Shown in pieces: positions 8,963 to 16,610 of a stretch of DNA of 64,000 bases. Where the stretch lies: assembly GCF_011395035.1 (NCBI RefSeq), contig NZ_CP024770.1, forward strand, positions 62,001 through 126,000. Direction: 5' to 3'. Under the pieces are notes generated by a model. That model was not told the origin of the DNA and did no database searches. It worked only from the letters and a program-made list of their open reading frames with translations. The position numbers and the translations under genes are program-made. The DNA comes from Pantoea cypripedii. GTDB taxonomy: Bacteria; Pseudomonadota; Gammaproteobacteria; Enterobacterales; Enterobacteriaceae. The first letter of the stretch is position 1. Each line of letters opens with the position of its first letter.

Positions 8963-10075
8963 TTACGACCGACTAAATCGCTCAGGTCTGAAGGTCGCCA
9001 GCATCGGGTGCTTCGCGCCGGTGATGATCTCCTGCGCCAGCAACTCCCCCACAATTAACGCCAGAGTGGCACCGGAATGGGTAAAGGCAACAAAACATCC
9101 CGGCACCTGTTGCAGCTCGCCCAGCACTGGCTCGCCGTCGCCGGGAATCGGTTTGTAACCCATCTTCCAGCTTTGTGCCTGCAAAGGTGTGTCGTTCAGC
9201 AACAGTTTGTCGGCTTCCTGCACCAGCTGATTTACCACCTTCTCATCGATAGTAAAGCCGCCCTCAGGCAGTGGCTGGATGTCGTTCTCGTACCAGTCGT
9301 GATCCAGCGCCAGCGTATTCCCGGGATTGGGGCGCACGGCAGCGCGTGGTGTATTCAGCACCGCTGTGAGTTTTTGCTCGCCCGGTTTGGTGATCACCAG
9401 CATCGACAGCGGAGAACCGTTGGGGATAGTGACGCCCAGCGGTGCCACCACATCCGGGGTGGCGGGGCCACAGGCGACCAGCACGGTGTCAGCATACAGT
9501 TCGCCTTTTTCCCAGCGCACGCCACAGGCACGTCCCTCAGCGGTTAATACTTCCGCCTGTCCGGCAAACTCAATAATTTCGCCACCGAGCGCGCGCAACT
9601 GTTGTACCAGATGATCGATCAGATGCGGCAGGCTGACCCAGCCTTCACCCGGATTGAAGATGGCCTCACCGCTCAGCGCGGCAGGATCGATCTGTAGCTC
9701 CGTTACCGTGTCACGGCTGCGCAAGTGTGAATCATAGCCGTGTGCGTTTTCATACGCATGGCGGGCGTGCAGGGTGGCAGGTGCGGCGGCTGTCCAGAAT
9801 AATCCGCCATCAAAGCGCAGCCAGTCACGGGAAGGGTCTGCGGCAAACAGCGTCCGGTAGCGATCAATGCCTGCCATACGCAACGCGTGGTAAGGTTTGG
9901 AGCGTTCACCTGCGGAGTTAAGCCACGACAGCGAACGGCCAGAAGCGCCGGAGCACAGCGCCGCCTCTGTCACCAGCGTGACTGCCGCACCGCGCTTCAA
10001 AAGCTGAACCGCACTGGAAACGCCCAGCACGCCGCCACCCAACACCACGACACGAGTCTGTTTTTCTACAGCCAT
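8963..10075 (-). CDS. FAD-dependent oxidoreductase, D-amino-acid-oxidase (DadA/glycine oxidase) family
   Basis: A 370-aa flavoprotein. The N-terminal Rossmann motif VVVLGGGVLGVSSAVQLLKRG binds FAD (GxGxxG at 14-19). GASGRSLSWLNSAGE and the C-terminal GCFVAFTHSGATLALIVGELLAQEI are the conserved ends of the DAO fold. It probably oxidises an amine or amino acid to an imine/keto acid with release of ammonia. It is the last gene of an operon with a polar amino-acid ABC importer (14 bp gap), which presumably brings in its substrate. The exact substrate is unknown. Confidence 0.82.
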   Translation of the reverse strand: MAVEKQTRVVVLGGGVLGVSSAVQLLKRGAAVTLVTEAALCSGASGRSLSWLNSAGERSKPYHALRMAGIDRYRTLFAADPSRDWLRFDGGLFWTAAAPATLHARHAYENAHGYDSHLRSRDTVTELQIDPAALSGEAIFNPGEGWVSLPHLIDHLVQQLRALGGEIIEFAGQAEVLTAEGRACGVRWEKGELYADTVLVACGPATPDVVAPLGVTIPNGSPLSMLVITKPGEQKLTAVLNTPRAAVRPNPGNTLALDHDWYENDIQPLPEGGFTIDEKVVNQLVQEADKLLLNDTPLQAQSWKMGYKPIPGDGEPVLGELQQVPGCFVAFTHSGATLALIVGELLAQEIITGAKHPMLATFRPERFSRS

Positions 10076-10089
10076 ATTCAGTTCCTTGT

Positions 10090-10833
10090 TTACAGCACTT
10101 CAGAAAGAAAACGTTGCAGACGCGGCGACTGTGGATCATCGAACAAGGCGGCAGGTGTACCGACCTCGATTATCTCGCCTTCGTCCATAAATACCACCTG
10201 GTCGGCGACCTTGCGGGCGAAACCCATCTCGTGGGTCACCACCACCATCGTCATGCCACGGCGGCACAGGTCGGCCATCAGGGTTAGTACCCCCTTCACC
10301 AGTTCCGGGTCGAGCGCCGAGGTGGCTTCGTCAAACAACATCACCTCGGGATCCATTGCCAGCGCCCGGGCAATGGCTACGCGCTGCTGCTGGCCACCGG
10401 AGAGGTCGCGTGGATGATGATCGGCACGCTGGCCGAGTCCAACCTCTTCCAGCCGCTGGCGTGCGATCGCCATCGCCTGAGATTTCGCCAGCCCTTTCAC
10501 TTTCCACGGCGCCAGCGCGACGTTCTCCAGCGCGCTATGGTCGGGAAACAGATTGAAATGCTGAAACACCATGCCGATACGCAGACGCAGAGCATCTGGC
10601 TTATCGCGCAGCACCGAACGTCCGGCCAGCAACACATCGCCAGATTTCGGTTCGTGCAGCCGGTTGATGCCGCGCAGCAGGGTGGATTTACCGGAACCCG
10701 ACGGCCCGATAATGCAGGTGGTGGTACCCGGCGCGACACTGAGCGACACCCGGCGTAGCACCTCAATCGGCCCGTAAGCCAGCGAGAGATCGCGCAGCTC
10801 AAGGCTGGCCCCTTTCCAGCTTGCTTCTGTCAT
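10090..10833 (-). CDS. Polar amino-acid ABC transporter, ATP-binding protein
   Basis: A 247-aa ATPase with Walker A GPSGSGKST (43-51), Q-loop MVFQHFNLFP, signature LSGGQQQR, Walker B VMLFDEATSALDPE and switch His in VVTHEM. This is the GlnQ/HisP pattern. It energises the importer formed with the permease at 10830 and the binding protein at 11693. Its start overlaps the permease stop by 4 bp. Confidence 0.9.
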   Translation of the reverse strand: MTEASWKGASLELRDLSLAYGPIEVLRRVSLSVAPGTTTCIIGPSGSGKSTLLRGINRLHEPKSGDVLLAGRSVLRDKPDALRLRIGMVFQHFNLFPDHSALENVALAPWKVKGLAKSQAMAIARQRLEEVGLGQRADHHPRDLSGGQQQRVAIARALAMDPEVMLFDEATSALDPELVKGVLTLMADLCRRGMTMVVVTHEMGFARKVADQVVFMDEGEIIEVGTPAALFDDPQSPRLQRFLSEVL

Positions 10834-11636
10834 GATGACCCCCTCTCCAGCAGTGCCTTGTTGGTGGGTTTCTGCACCTCCTCCACCTCTTTCAGCCCGC
10901 TCTGCGGCGCGGTCAGGCGGCGGCGTCCGGTGCGGTAACGCACGTCAACGTAGTTGACCATATGCGTCAGCGGTACGGTGATGATCAGATAGAACACCCC
11001 GGCCAGCATCAGCGGTGACAGGTTGCCGGTCAGAACCGCCGCATCCTGTCCGACGCGAAACAGCTCACGCTGATTGGTCATCAATCCCAGCAGATAAACC
11101 AGCGAAGAATCTTTAATGATGGCGATGAACTGATTAACGATGGCGGGCAGGACGCGGCGGATGCCCTGGGGGATCACCACCAATCGCATGGCACGGCTAT
11201 AGCTCATACCCAGCGCCCGGCAGGCTTCCATCTGTCCGCGTTCAACGCTCTGGATCCCCGAGCGGAAAATCTCACCCATATAGGCGCTGGCGATCAGGCT
11301 GAGGGCAAAAATACCCAGCGGGTAGGGTGAGGGGCCAAACAACTGGTAACTGAAACGCGCCAATCCCTGACCGATCAGCAGAATGGTCAGAATTGACGGT
11401 AATCCGCGAAACAAATCGGTATACATACGCGCGGGCAGACGCAGCCAGCGCGAGGGCGAAATCCCCAGTAACGCCAGCGCCAGGCCGAGCAACGTCCCGA
11501 GCACGGTAGCCGCCAGGGAGATGATCAGGGTGTTGACCAGGCCGGTCGCCAGCAACTGCGGCAACACTTCGAGCATCGATGGCACATCAAAGAAGGTGCG
11601 GGAAAGAATTGTCAGCACGTCCATCGCCGTCTCCAT
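10830..11636 (-). CDS. Polar amino-acid ABC transporter permease (HisMQ family)
   Basis: A 268-aa inner-membrane protein with about five hydrophobic helices. The conserved EAA loop (EACRALGMSYSRAMRLVVIPQGIRRVLPAIVNQF) contacts the ATPase. Only one permease gene is present, so a homodimer is likely. The C-terminal ~30 residues (RTGRRRL...LERGSS) are a charged tail. It lies 56 bp downstream of the binding-protein gene. Confidence 0.9.
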   Translation of the reverse strand: METAMDVLTILSRTFFDVPSMLEVLPQLLATGLVNTLIISLAATVLGTLLGLALALLGISPSRWLRLPARMYTDLFRGLPSILTILLIGQGLARFSYQLFGPSPYPLGIFALSLIASAYMGEIFRSGIQSVERGQMEACRALGMSYSRAMRLVVIPQGIRRVLPAIVNQFIAIIKDSSLVYLLGLMTNQRELFRVGQDAAVLTGNLSPLMLAGVFYLIITVPLTHMVNYVDVRYRTGRRRLTAPQSGLKEVEEVQKPTNKALLERGSS

Positions 11637-11692
11637 TCAGTGCGGGTGATGAGCGCACTCATCACCGGTGAAAAAACAAACCCTGAGCAGCG

Positions 11693-12505
11693 TTACTGGC
11701 CGTCAGGCAGGTACTGTTTTGGCATCGGTGAACCGGGAAACCATTTCTGGTACAGCTGTTTCCAGGTGCCATCCTGCATGGCCGCTTTGATGGCTTTATC
11801 CAGCGCGGCTTTAAACGCCGGTTTGTCTTTGGCGATGGCAACGCCAGCGGGGGCGTTGAAAGAAGGAATATCGGCGGCGGAGACCAGTTTGAAGCGTTCG
11901 GCATAGCTTTTCGCCGCTTCATAATCGAGGAACACCGCATCCAGCGTACCGTTATTCATGGCCGATACGGCGGTGTTGTTATCCGGGAAACGCACGATGT
12001 CGGTCTGGGTGAAATGCTCGACGGCATAGTTCTCCTGCAACGTTCCCTGGATCACCCCAAGGCGATGTTTTGCCAGCGTTTCAACGTTCGTCACGCCGCT
12101 GTCGCTGCGCGTCAGCACTGTCAGATACCCGGCGAGATAACCGGTGGAGAAATCCACGGTTTTTTGCCGTGCCGGGGTGATACCGATCGCTGCCACGCCC
12201 GCATCAAACTGGCCGTTGGCGACGGCAGGCAGGATGGCGGAGAAATCCTGTCCGACGAAATCGACCTTGTCGATACCCATCCGGTGGGCGACGTTCTTAA
12301 AGAACTCCACATCGAACCCGGTGAACTGCCCGCTGGCGTCGGTGAAGGTATAGGGTTTGGAATCGCCGACGCTGGCGACGCGCAGGTGGCCTGGCGTCAG
12401 CAGGCCATAGGGGTTGTCATTACTGGCAGCAAACAATGGAAAGGAAAGCGAACACAGGGCGATGGCAGCGCCGAACAGGGCGTGCAGGTGTTTATGCGAT
12501 TTCAT
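11693..12505 (-). CDS. Amino-acid ABC transporter substrate-binding protein
   Basis: A 270-aa family-3 solute-binding protein. The signal peptide ends near SFPLFAA. The mature part begins with a typical LRVASVGDSKPYTFTDASGQFTGFDVEFFKNVA ligand-binding lobe and contains LGVIQGT and AVFLDYEAA. It delivers a polar amino acid or similar amine to the permease/ATPase pair downstream. It is the first gene of the operon and is transcribed divergently from the LacI-family regulator at 12704, with palindromic operators between. Confidence 0.9.
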   Translation of the reverse strand: MKSHKHLHALFGAAIALCSLSFPLFAASNDNPYGLLTPGHLRVASVGDSKPYTFTDASGQFTGFDVEFFKNVAHRMGIDKVDFVGQDFSAILPAVANGQFDAGVAAIGITPARQKTVDFSTGYLAGYLTVLTRSDSGVTNVETLAKHRLGVIQGTLQENYAVEHFTQTDIVRFPDNNTAVSAMNNGTLDAVFLDYEAAKSYAERFKLVSAADIPSFNAPAGVAIAKDKPAFKAALDKAIKAAMQDGTWKQLYQKWFPGSPMPKQYLPDGQ

Positions 12506-12567
12506 AGCTCATCCGTTTTTGCAGGTTTAAACATCAGAGACTGTTGAGCCGGGGGATGTAATGTTTT

Positions 12568-12626
12568 TGAGACCGGTCTCAACGCAGGTGACTTCCTGAG
12601 CAACAGTGATTGTGAGACCGGTCTCA
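12568..12626. promoter_or_regulatory. Twin palindromic operators for the LacI-family regulator
   Basis: The 14-bp perfect palindrome TGAGACCGGTCTCA occurs twice, at 12568-12581 and 12613-12626, with centres 45 bp apart. Both lie in the divergent gap between the ABC importer operon and the LacI-family gene. A central CG dyad of this length fits LacI-family operators, and two copies suggest cooperative or looped binding with control of both directions. Confidence 0.75.
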
Positions 12627-12703
12627 GGGAGTTACAATGAGTTTAAGCACACACGTTTTTCAGCGTCAATCTTCCTGTCATCAACCTGTGATTCGAATTA
12701 ATT

Positions 12704-13795
12704 ATGACCAACCAGAAAGTGCGTTCTAAAGCGCCAACCGTGGCCGATGTCGCGCGAGCAGCAAAAGTATCAAAAGCGCAGGCAGCACGCGCGCTGGGTG
12801 GCTATGGCGCGGTGAGCGAAGAAGTGCAGACCCGCGTGACCAGCGCAGCCGCAGCGCTCGGTTATCGCCCCAATGAACTGGCGCGCAGCATGAATACCGG
12901 GCGTTCCAACACCATCGGCGTGATCGTTGGCGATATTGAGAACCCGCACTTTGGTCTGGCGCTGCGCGGCATGGCAGACGTCACCCGGCAGGCGGGTTAT
13001 CAGCTGCTGTTGAGCAACAGCGACGAGAAATGGCAGGCGGAGCAGGACGCGGTGCGGGTGATGCTGGAAAAACAGGTGGATGGCATCATCGTTACCCCTT
13101 GTTGTTCGGAGCGGGATAAAAACGCTCACCTGATGCAGATACTGGCGGAAGGTCGCGCATTAAAGTTATTCGATCGTGCCGTTATTGACCTGAATGTTGA
13201 AGCGATTTGCTGTGATTTTACCGATGTCGCGCAACAGGCGACGCAGGCATTGATCGCCGCCGGGCATCGTCAGGTGGCATACGTCACCAGCATGATGCTG
13301 GCGGGGGAGTTTCAGCAACTGAGCGATTTTGGTCTGACGCCAGTAGCACAGCGCGTTGGTGGCATGATGCGGGCGTTTGCTGCTGCCGGGTTGCCATTTG
13401 ATCCGACGCTGGTGCAGGTCAATGCTGATGGTGATGATCAAATCCAGCAAATCGTGGCAAGGTTGTGGCAACGTGAGCAGCCGCCTACTGCGCTGATTGC
13501 CTCCGACAGCGTAGTGGCGATGTCGTTGTTACGCGAGGTGATGCGCCGTGGTTTGCGTATTCCGCAGCAGCTGTCGTTTGTCATGTACGACAATTTCCCG
13601 TGGAGCGAGATCGTATCACCGCCGCTCACGGTGGTGGCGCAGCCGGTATATGAAATGGGACGCGAAGCAGCACGAAGGTTGATTGCGGAAATTCGTGGCG
13701 AGGTGCTTGATCCGTTACCCCGGTTCAGCGCGGAACTGATTGAACGTCAGTCGATTGGGGTGATGCCTGCCATCCATGCTGGCACGGATTTGTAG
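12704..13795 (+). CDS. LacI-family transcriptional regulator
   Basis: The 363-aa regulator has an N-terminal helix-turn-helix (TVADVARAAKVSKAQAARALGG, residues 12-33) and hinge helix (YRPNELARSMNTGRSNTIGVIV), then a periplasmic-binding-protein-like sensor domain. It is divergent from the amino-acid importer/oxidoreductase operon and probably represses it via the two palindromes upstream. LacI-type control of a polar amino-acid importer is less usual than LysR or GntR, so the ligand may be a sugar-amine or related compound. Its stop codon lies inside a 73-bp repeat. Confidence 0.88.
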   Translation: MTNQKVRSKAPTVADVARAAKVSKAQAARALGGYGAVSEEVQTRVTSAAAALGYRPNELARSMNTGRSNTIGVIVGDIENPHFGLALRGMADVTRQAGYQLLLSNSDEKWQAEQDAVRVMLEKQVDGIIVTPCCSERDKNAHLMQILAEGRALKLFDRAVIDLNVEAICCDFTDVAQQATQALIAAGHRQVAYVTSMMLAGEFQQLSDFGLTPVAQRVGGMMRAFAAAGLPFDPTLVQVNADGDDQIQQIVARLWQREQPPTALIASDSVVAMSLLREVMRRGLRIPQQLSFVMYDNFPWSEIVSPPLTVVAQPVYEMGREAARRLIAEIRGEVLDPLPRFSAELIERQSIGVMPAIHAGTDL

Positions 13796-13864
13796 CGGCG
13801 CAATTTATTGCGCGCCTTTTGGTCGGGGCACCGCTGAAAACAGCGCGATAAATCGCGCCGCTAC
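13792..13864. repeat. 73-bp palindromic (REP-like) repeat, copy 1
   Basis: Starts GTAGCGGCGC and ends GCGCCGCTAC, with two internal imperfect hairpins (AATTTATTGCGCG and CGCGATAAATCGCG). It overlaps the LacI-family stop codon. A nearly identical copy lies at 14854-14926 in the same orientation, so this is a dispersed element, not just a local terminator. Confidence 0.85.
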
Positions 13865-13888
13865 ATTCATTTAATAAACAGGTTTAAA

Positions 13889-14164
13889 TTACCGGGATTT
13901 TAAACGTTTATATTTTATACGTAACAGTTTAATCACTGACAGAATGCCCAAACTTTCTAAAGCAGAAAGAAAAAAGATCATAATTCCATATAAAGCCTCG
14001 GGATCTGAAAATCCTTTCTCAAGCGAAAAATTGATAAATGAATCTATATTTCTTTGCAGCGTAACCATGTATAGCTGATAATTGATGACGTGTAATATCA
14101 TGGTCATAATAAAAAAACTAATGACGTTTCTTAGGTTGCAAACAGACATCCTGTGATACTCCAT
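13889..14164 (-). CDS. Small membrane protein, candidate immunity protein of the DUF2778 effector
   Basis: A 91-aa protein with two hydrophobic segments (about 12-33 and 57-81) and a basic tail RIKYKRLKSR. No family recognised. It overlaps the 3' end of the effector gene by 47 bp, a tight pairing usual for effector-immunity modules. A later start, MSVCNLRN (14149), is possible. AT-rich relative to flanking genes. An immunity role at the inner membrane or periplasm is inferred from position only. Confidence 0.55.
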   Translation of the reverse strand: MEYHRMSVCNLRNVISFFIMTMILHVINYQLYMVTLQRNIDSFINFSLEKGFSDPEALYGIMIFFLSALESLGILSVIKLLRIKYKRLKSR

Positions 14165-14666
14165 CTATGACTTCAATGACACCATAAGATTCTAAATTTG
14201 TCCCAGGAACTTTCTGGTTACCATAAGTGTAAGTTGTTAGTAATTGACGAATATACAGAAAGTCACTTCGGTACTGAAGTGTAATGCATCCTAATGATAT
14301 TCCGGCGGGACCAATCGGGTGTAAGCGGAAGTTCCCACGCCTGACATTATCAATGAAGGTATAATCATTCATTATCTGATCTTCCCGATAGAGAGCGAAC
14401 CATTCAGCATGGATGGTAGGAGCGCTGCTCCACCACGTCAATAAATCTAATGCCAGAGTTTTAAGCACCGTGCCATGTCCGCCAGTAGGACGCTTCACAA
14501 TATGATATTTTCCTGTAGGCAATGGACCCCTTTCTGGTATAGAGGCACAGGCCGCCCGGTTTCTGTAGACGCCATCACCTGAGAATGCCATAAAATTTCC
14601 GAAGCCATGAAGCATTAACGGAGAAAATTTCTCCCCGGTGAGAATAAACTTTCCATTAATAGCCAT
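14118..14666 (-). CDS. DUF2778 (Tlde1-like) T6SS peptidoglycan effector
   Basis: The 182-aa protein starts MAINGKFILTGEKFSPLMLHG after a strong AGGAGG. FMAFSGDGVYRN and the ERGPLPTGKYHIVKRPTGG block are typical of DUF2778. An L,D-transpeptidase-like catalytic pair is visible: His116 in FRLHPIGP and Cys127 in ISLGCITL. The characterised family member, Salmonella Tlde1, is a T6SS-delivered enzyme acting on peptidoglycan stem peptides in the periplasm. No signal peptide, consistent with T6SS delivery. AT-rich, next to its candidate immunity gene, and bracketed by two 73-bp repeats. Confidence 0.75.
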   Translation of the reverse strand: MAINGKFILTGEKFSPLMLHGFGNFMAFSGDGVYRNRAACASIPERGPLPTGKYHIVKRPTGGHGTVLKTLALDLLTWWSSAPTIHAEWFALYREDQIMNDYTFIDNVRRGNFRLHPIGPAGISLGCITLQYRSDFLYIRQLLTTYTYGNQKVPGTNLESYGVIEVIDGVSQDVCLQPKKRH

Positions 14667-14853
14667 TAATATCCTCCTGATTAATTTCTGCTATCCATAT
14701 CGCCTCATTGCGAAGGGTTAACTCTATAACATGCTTATGCGTTAAAGACGACCTTGAATGCTGGGTTTTGCGTAAAAGTTCAAATATATAAAATCGAGAA
14801 TAACTATGAAGAGGGAAAGGATCTGATTATGGCCAGGTATTTTTACATCGTCC

Positions 14854-14926
14854 GTAGCGGCGCAATTTATTGCGCGCCTTTTGGTCGGGGCACGACTGCA
14901 AACAGCGCGATAAATCGCGCCGCGAC
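14854..14926. repeat. 73-bp palindromic (REP-like) repeat, copy 2
   Basis: Same orientation as the copy at 13792-13864 and nearly identical along its whole length; differences are near the loop and at the 3' end (GCGCCGCGAC). The two copies enclose the DUF2778 pair. The ~190 bp between the effector start and this repeat hold no convincing gene. Confidence 0.85.
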
Positions 14927-14985
14927 GAATCCCTGCGGTTTTGACCAGTTCGGCATAAATTCTGTGCCGTAACTGGAAAGGTTGT

Positions 14986-15014
14986 AATGATAACTATTCG
15001 CAGTTAGTATCATT
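14986..15014. promoter_or_regulatory. Probable Fur box upstream of fecI
   Basis: The dyad AATGATAACT...AGTTAGTATCATT resembles overlapping GATAAT-type Fur half-sites. It is positioned 33 bp before the fecI start. Iron repression of fecIR by Fur is established in E. coli. Confidence 0.6.
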
Positions 15015-15046
15015 ACACTTTTCACCATTTGACATACTTTGACATC

Positions 15047-15568
15047 ATGTTGCCTGCTGCTGAACCCTCCGCTGCTCCGTCTCTGGCGCTGTTCTATGCC
15101 AACAACCATCGCTGGCTCAGGCAATGGCTGACGGGCAAGCTGCGTTCGGCCTTTGATGCGGATGATGTCACTCAGGATACCTTTTTACGGGTGATGTCCG
15201 GCGACCATTTGGCCGACATCCGTGATGCCAAATCCTTCCTCTGTACGCTGGCGAAGCGTGTGATGGTGGACCGTTTTCGCCGCAACGCGCTGGAAAAAGC
15301 CTACCTGGAATTACTCAGCCAGCTGCCAGAAGCGGTCGCTCCGTCACCGGAAGTGCAGCAAAGCCAGCTGGAAATTCTGCAATTGATCGACCGCATGCTG
15401 GACGGGTTGGGATATAAAGCGCGCCAGGCATTTTTGCTGTCGCAGCTGGATAACCTGACCTACGCCGAAATCGCCGCGCAGCTTTCGGTGTCAGTCAGTT
15501 CGGTGAAAAAATATATGGCGAAAGCCACCGAGCATTGCCTGCTGTTCCGTCTTGAGCAGGGGCTATGA
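15047..15568 (+). CDS. fecI: ECF sigma factor FecI
   Basis: The 173-aa ECF sigma factor (E. coli FecI is also 173 aa from this start) contains FDADDVTQDTFLRVM (region 2) and YAEIAAQLSVSVSSVKKYMAKATEHCLLFRLEQGL (region 4), almost the FecI C-terminus. It directs RNA polymerase to the fecA promoter when ferric citrate is bound outside. An in-frame TTG at 15029 gives a longer product but lies in TTGACA, which may be a -35 element. Two bases separate it from fecR. Confidence 0.93.
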   Translation: MLPAAEPSAAPSLALFYANNHRWLRQWLTGKLRSAFDADDVTQDTFLRVMSGDHLADIRDAKSFLCTLAKRVMVDRFRRNALEKAYLELLSQLPEAVAPSPEVQQSQLEILQLIDRMLDGLGYKARQAFLLSQLDNLTYAEIAAQLSVSVSSVKKYMAKATEHCLLFRLEQGL

Positions 15569-15569
15569 C

Positions 15570-16523
15570 GTGAGTACGCCGCTGTCGAATTCGCAACGGG
15601 AAGCCCTGCGTAGTGCGTCCCACTGGTACGCGGTGCTGAGCGGTGAACGCGTCAGCCCACAGCAGGAATTAAAATGGCAGCGCTGGGTTGATGCGCATCA
15701 GGATCATCAATGGGCATGGCAACAGGTGGAGAACCTGCGCCAGCAAATGCAGGGAATGCCGGGAGAGGTCGCCAGCAAAGCGTTGCGTGATTCGCAGATG
15801 ACGCGCCGCCATGTGCTGAAAGGCTTGCTGCTGGCGGTGGGCGTTGGTGCGGGATGGCAGCTGTGGCGTACCGATTACCTCACCGGATTGCGTGCTGATT
15901 ACCGCACCGCAACCGGCGAGATCCGGCAGCACCAGCTGGCGGATGGCAGCCTGCTGACACTCGATACCGCTTCGGCGGCCAATGTCACCTTCAGCGCCAG
16001 CGAACGGCGCATTGATTTACTCTCCGGCACCCTCGCCATCACCACCGGCAAAGATGGGCAGCAACGTCCGTTGCGGGTCTACACCCGACAGGGACAACTG
16101 ACGGCACTCGGCACCGTTTTCAGCGTGCAACAACAGGACGACGCTACGCTGCTGCGCGTTAGCCAGCACGCGGTGGCGGTGCGTCTTACTGCCGATCCCC
16201 AGCAGCGGGTCACTGTTCAGCAGGGGCAAATGCTGCGTTTCTCTGCCGACCGCTTTGGTGCGATCACCAGCGATGATCATCCTGAGCCTGGCTGGGTTCA
16301 CGGCTGGCTCAGCGTCAGCGATTGGCCGCTGGGAGAGGTGATTACCCAGCTGGCACGTTATCGTCAGGGTGTGCTGCGTTGCGATCCGGCTGCCGCCAGC
16401 CTGCGCGTCAGCGGTACCTTTCCGTTACGCGATAGCGATCAGGCGCTGCACGCGCTGGAACAAACCCTGCCAATCGTGGTGCATCGCGTCACCCGCTACT
16501 GGGCCACGGTCCAGCGGCGTTAA
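15570..16523 (+). CDS. fecR: Ferric-citrate anti-sigma/signal transducer FecR
   Basis: From the GTG at 15570 the product is 317 aa, the same length as E. coli FecR, and begins STPLSNSQREALRSASHWYAVLSGERVSP. The Trp-rich cytoplasmic N-terminus (sigma-factor contact) is followed by a membrane segment near residues 85-100 (VLKGLLLAVGVGAGWQLW) and a periplasmic domain that contacts FecA. A Shine-Dalgarno-like GAGCAGGGG precedes the GTG, so an upstream TTG in the fecI reading region is rejected. Belongs to the fecIR transcription unit. Confidence 0.92.
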   Translation: MSTPLSNSQREALRSASHWYAVLSGERVSPQQELKWQRWVDAHQDHQWAWQQVENLRQQMQGMPGEVASKALRDSQMTRRHVLKGLLLAVGVGAGWQLWRTDYLTGLRADYRTATGEIRQHQLADGSLLTLDTASAANVTFSASERRIDLLSGTLAITTGKDGQQRPLRVYTRQGQLTALGTVFSVQQQDDATLLRVSQHAVAVRLTADPQQRVTVQQGQMLRFSADRFGAITSDDHPEPGWVHGWLSVSDWPLGEVITQLARYRQGVLRCDPAAASLRVSGTFPLRDSDQALHALEQTLPIVVHRVTRYWATVQRR

Positions 16524-16610
16524 ATTTTTTTTTCACCGCCATTGTCCCTTTTGCCTCCGTCATACGACTTATCTCTGAAAACCACAAAAATCATAATCTT
16601 TGGAGACGTT

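Noticed and set aside
14754..14972. Open frame of 72 codons containing the second 73-bp repeat
   Set aside because: Most of its product is the translated palindromic repeat; no good ribosome-binding site or family resemblance.
16524..16610. FecI-dependent fecA promoter
   Set aside because: Expected here from E. coli, but I could not align a convincing consensus by eye.
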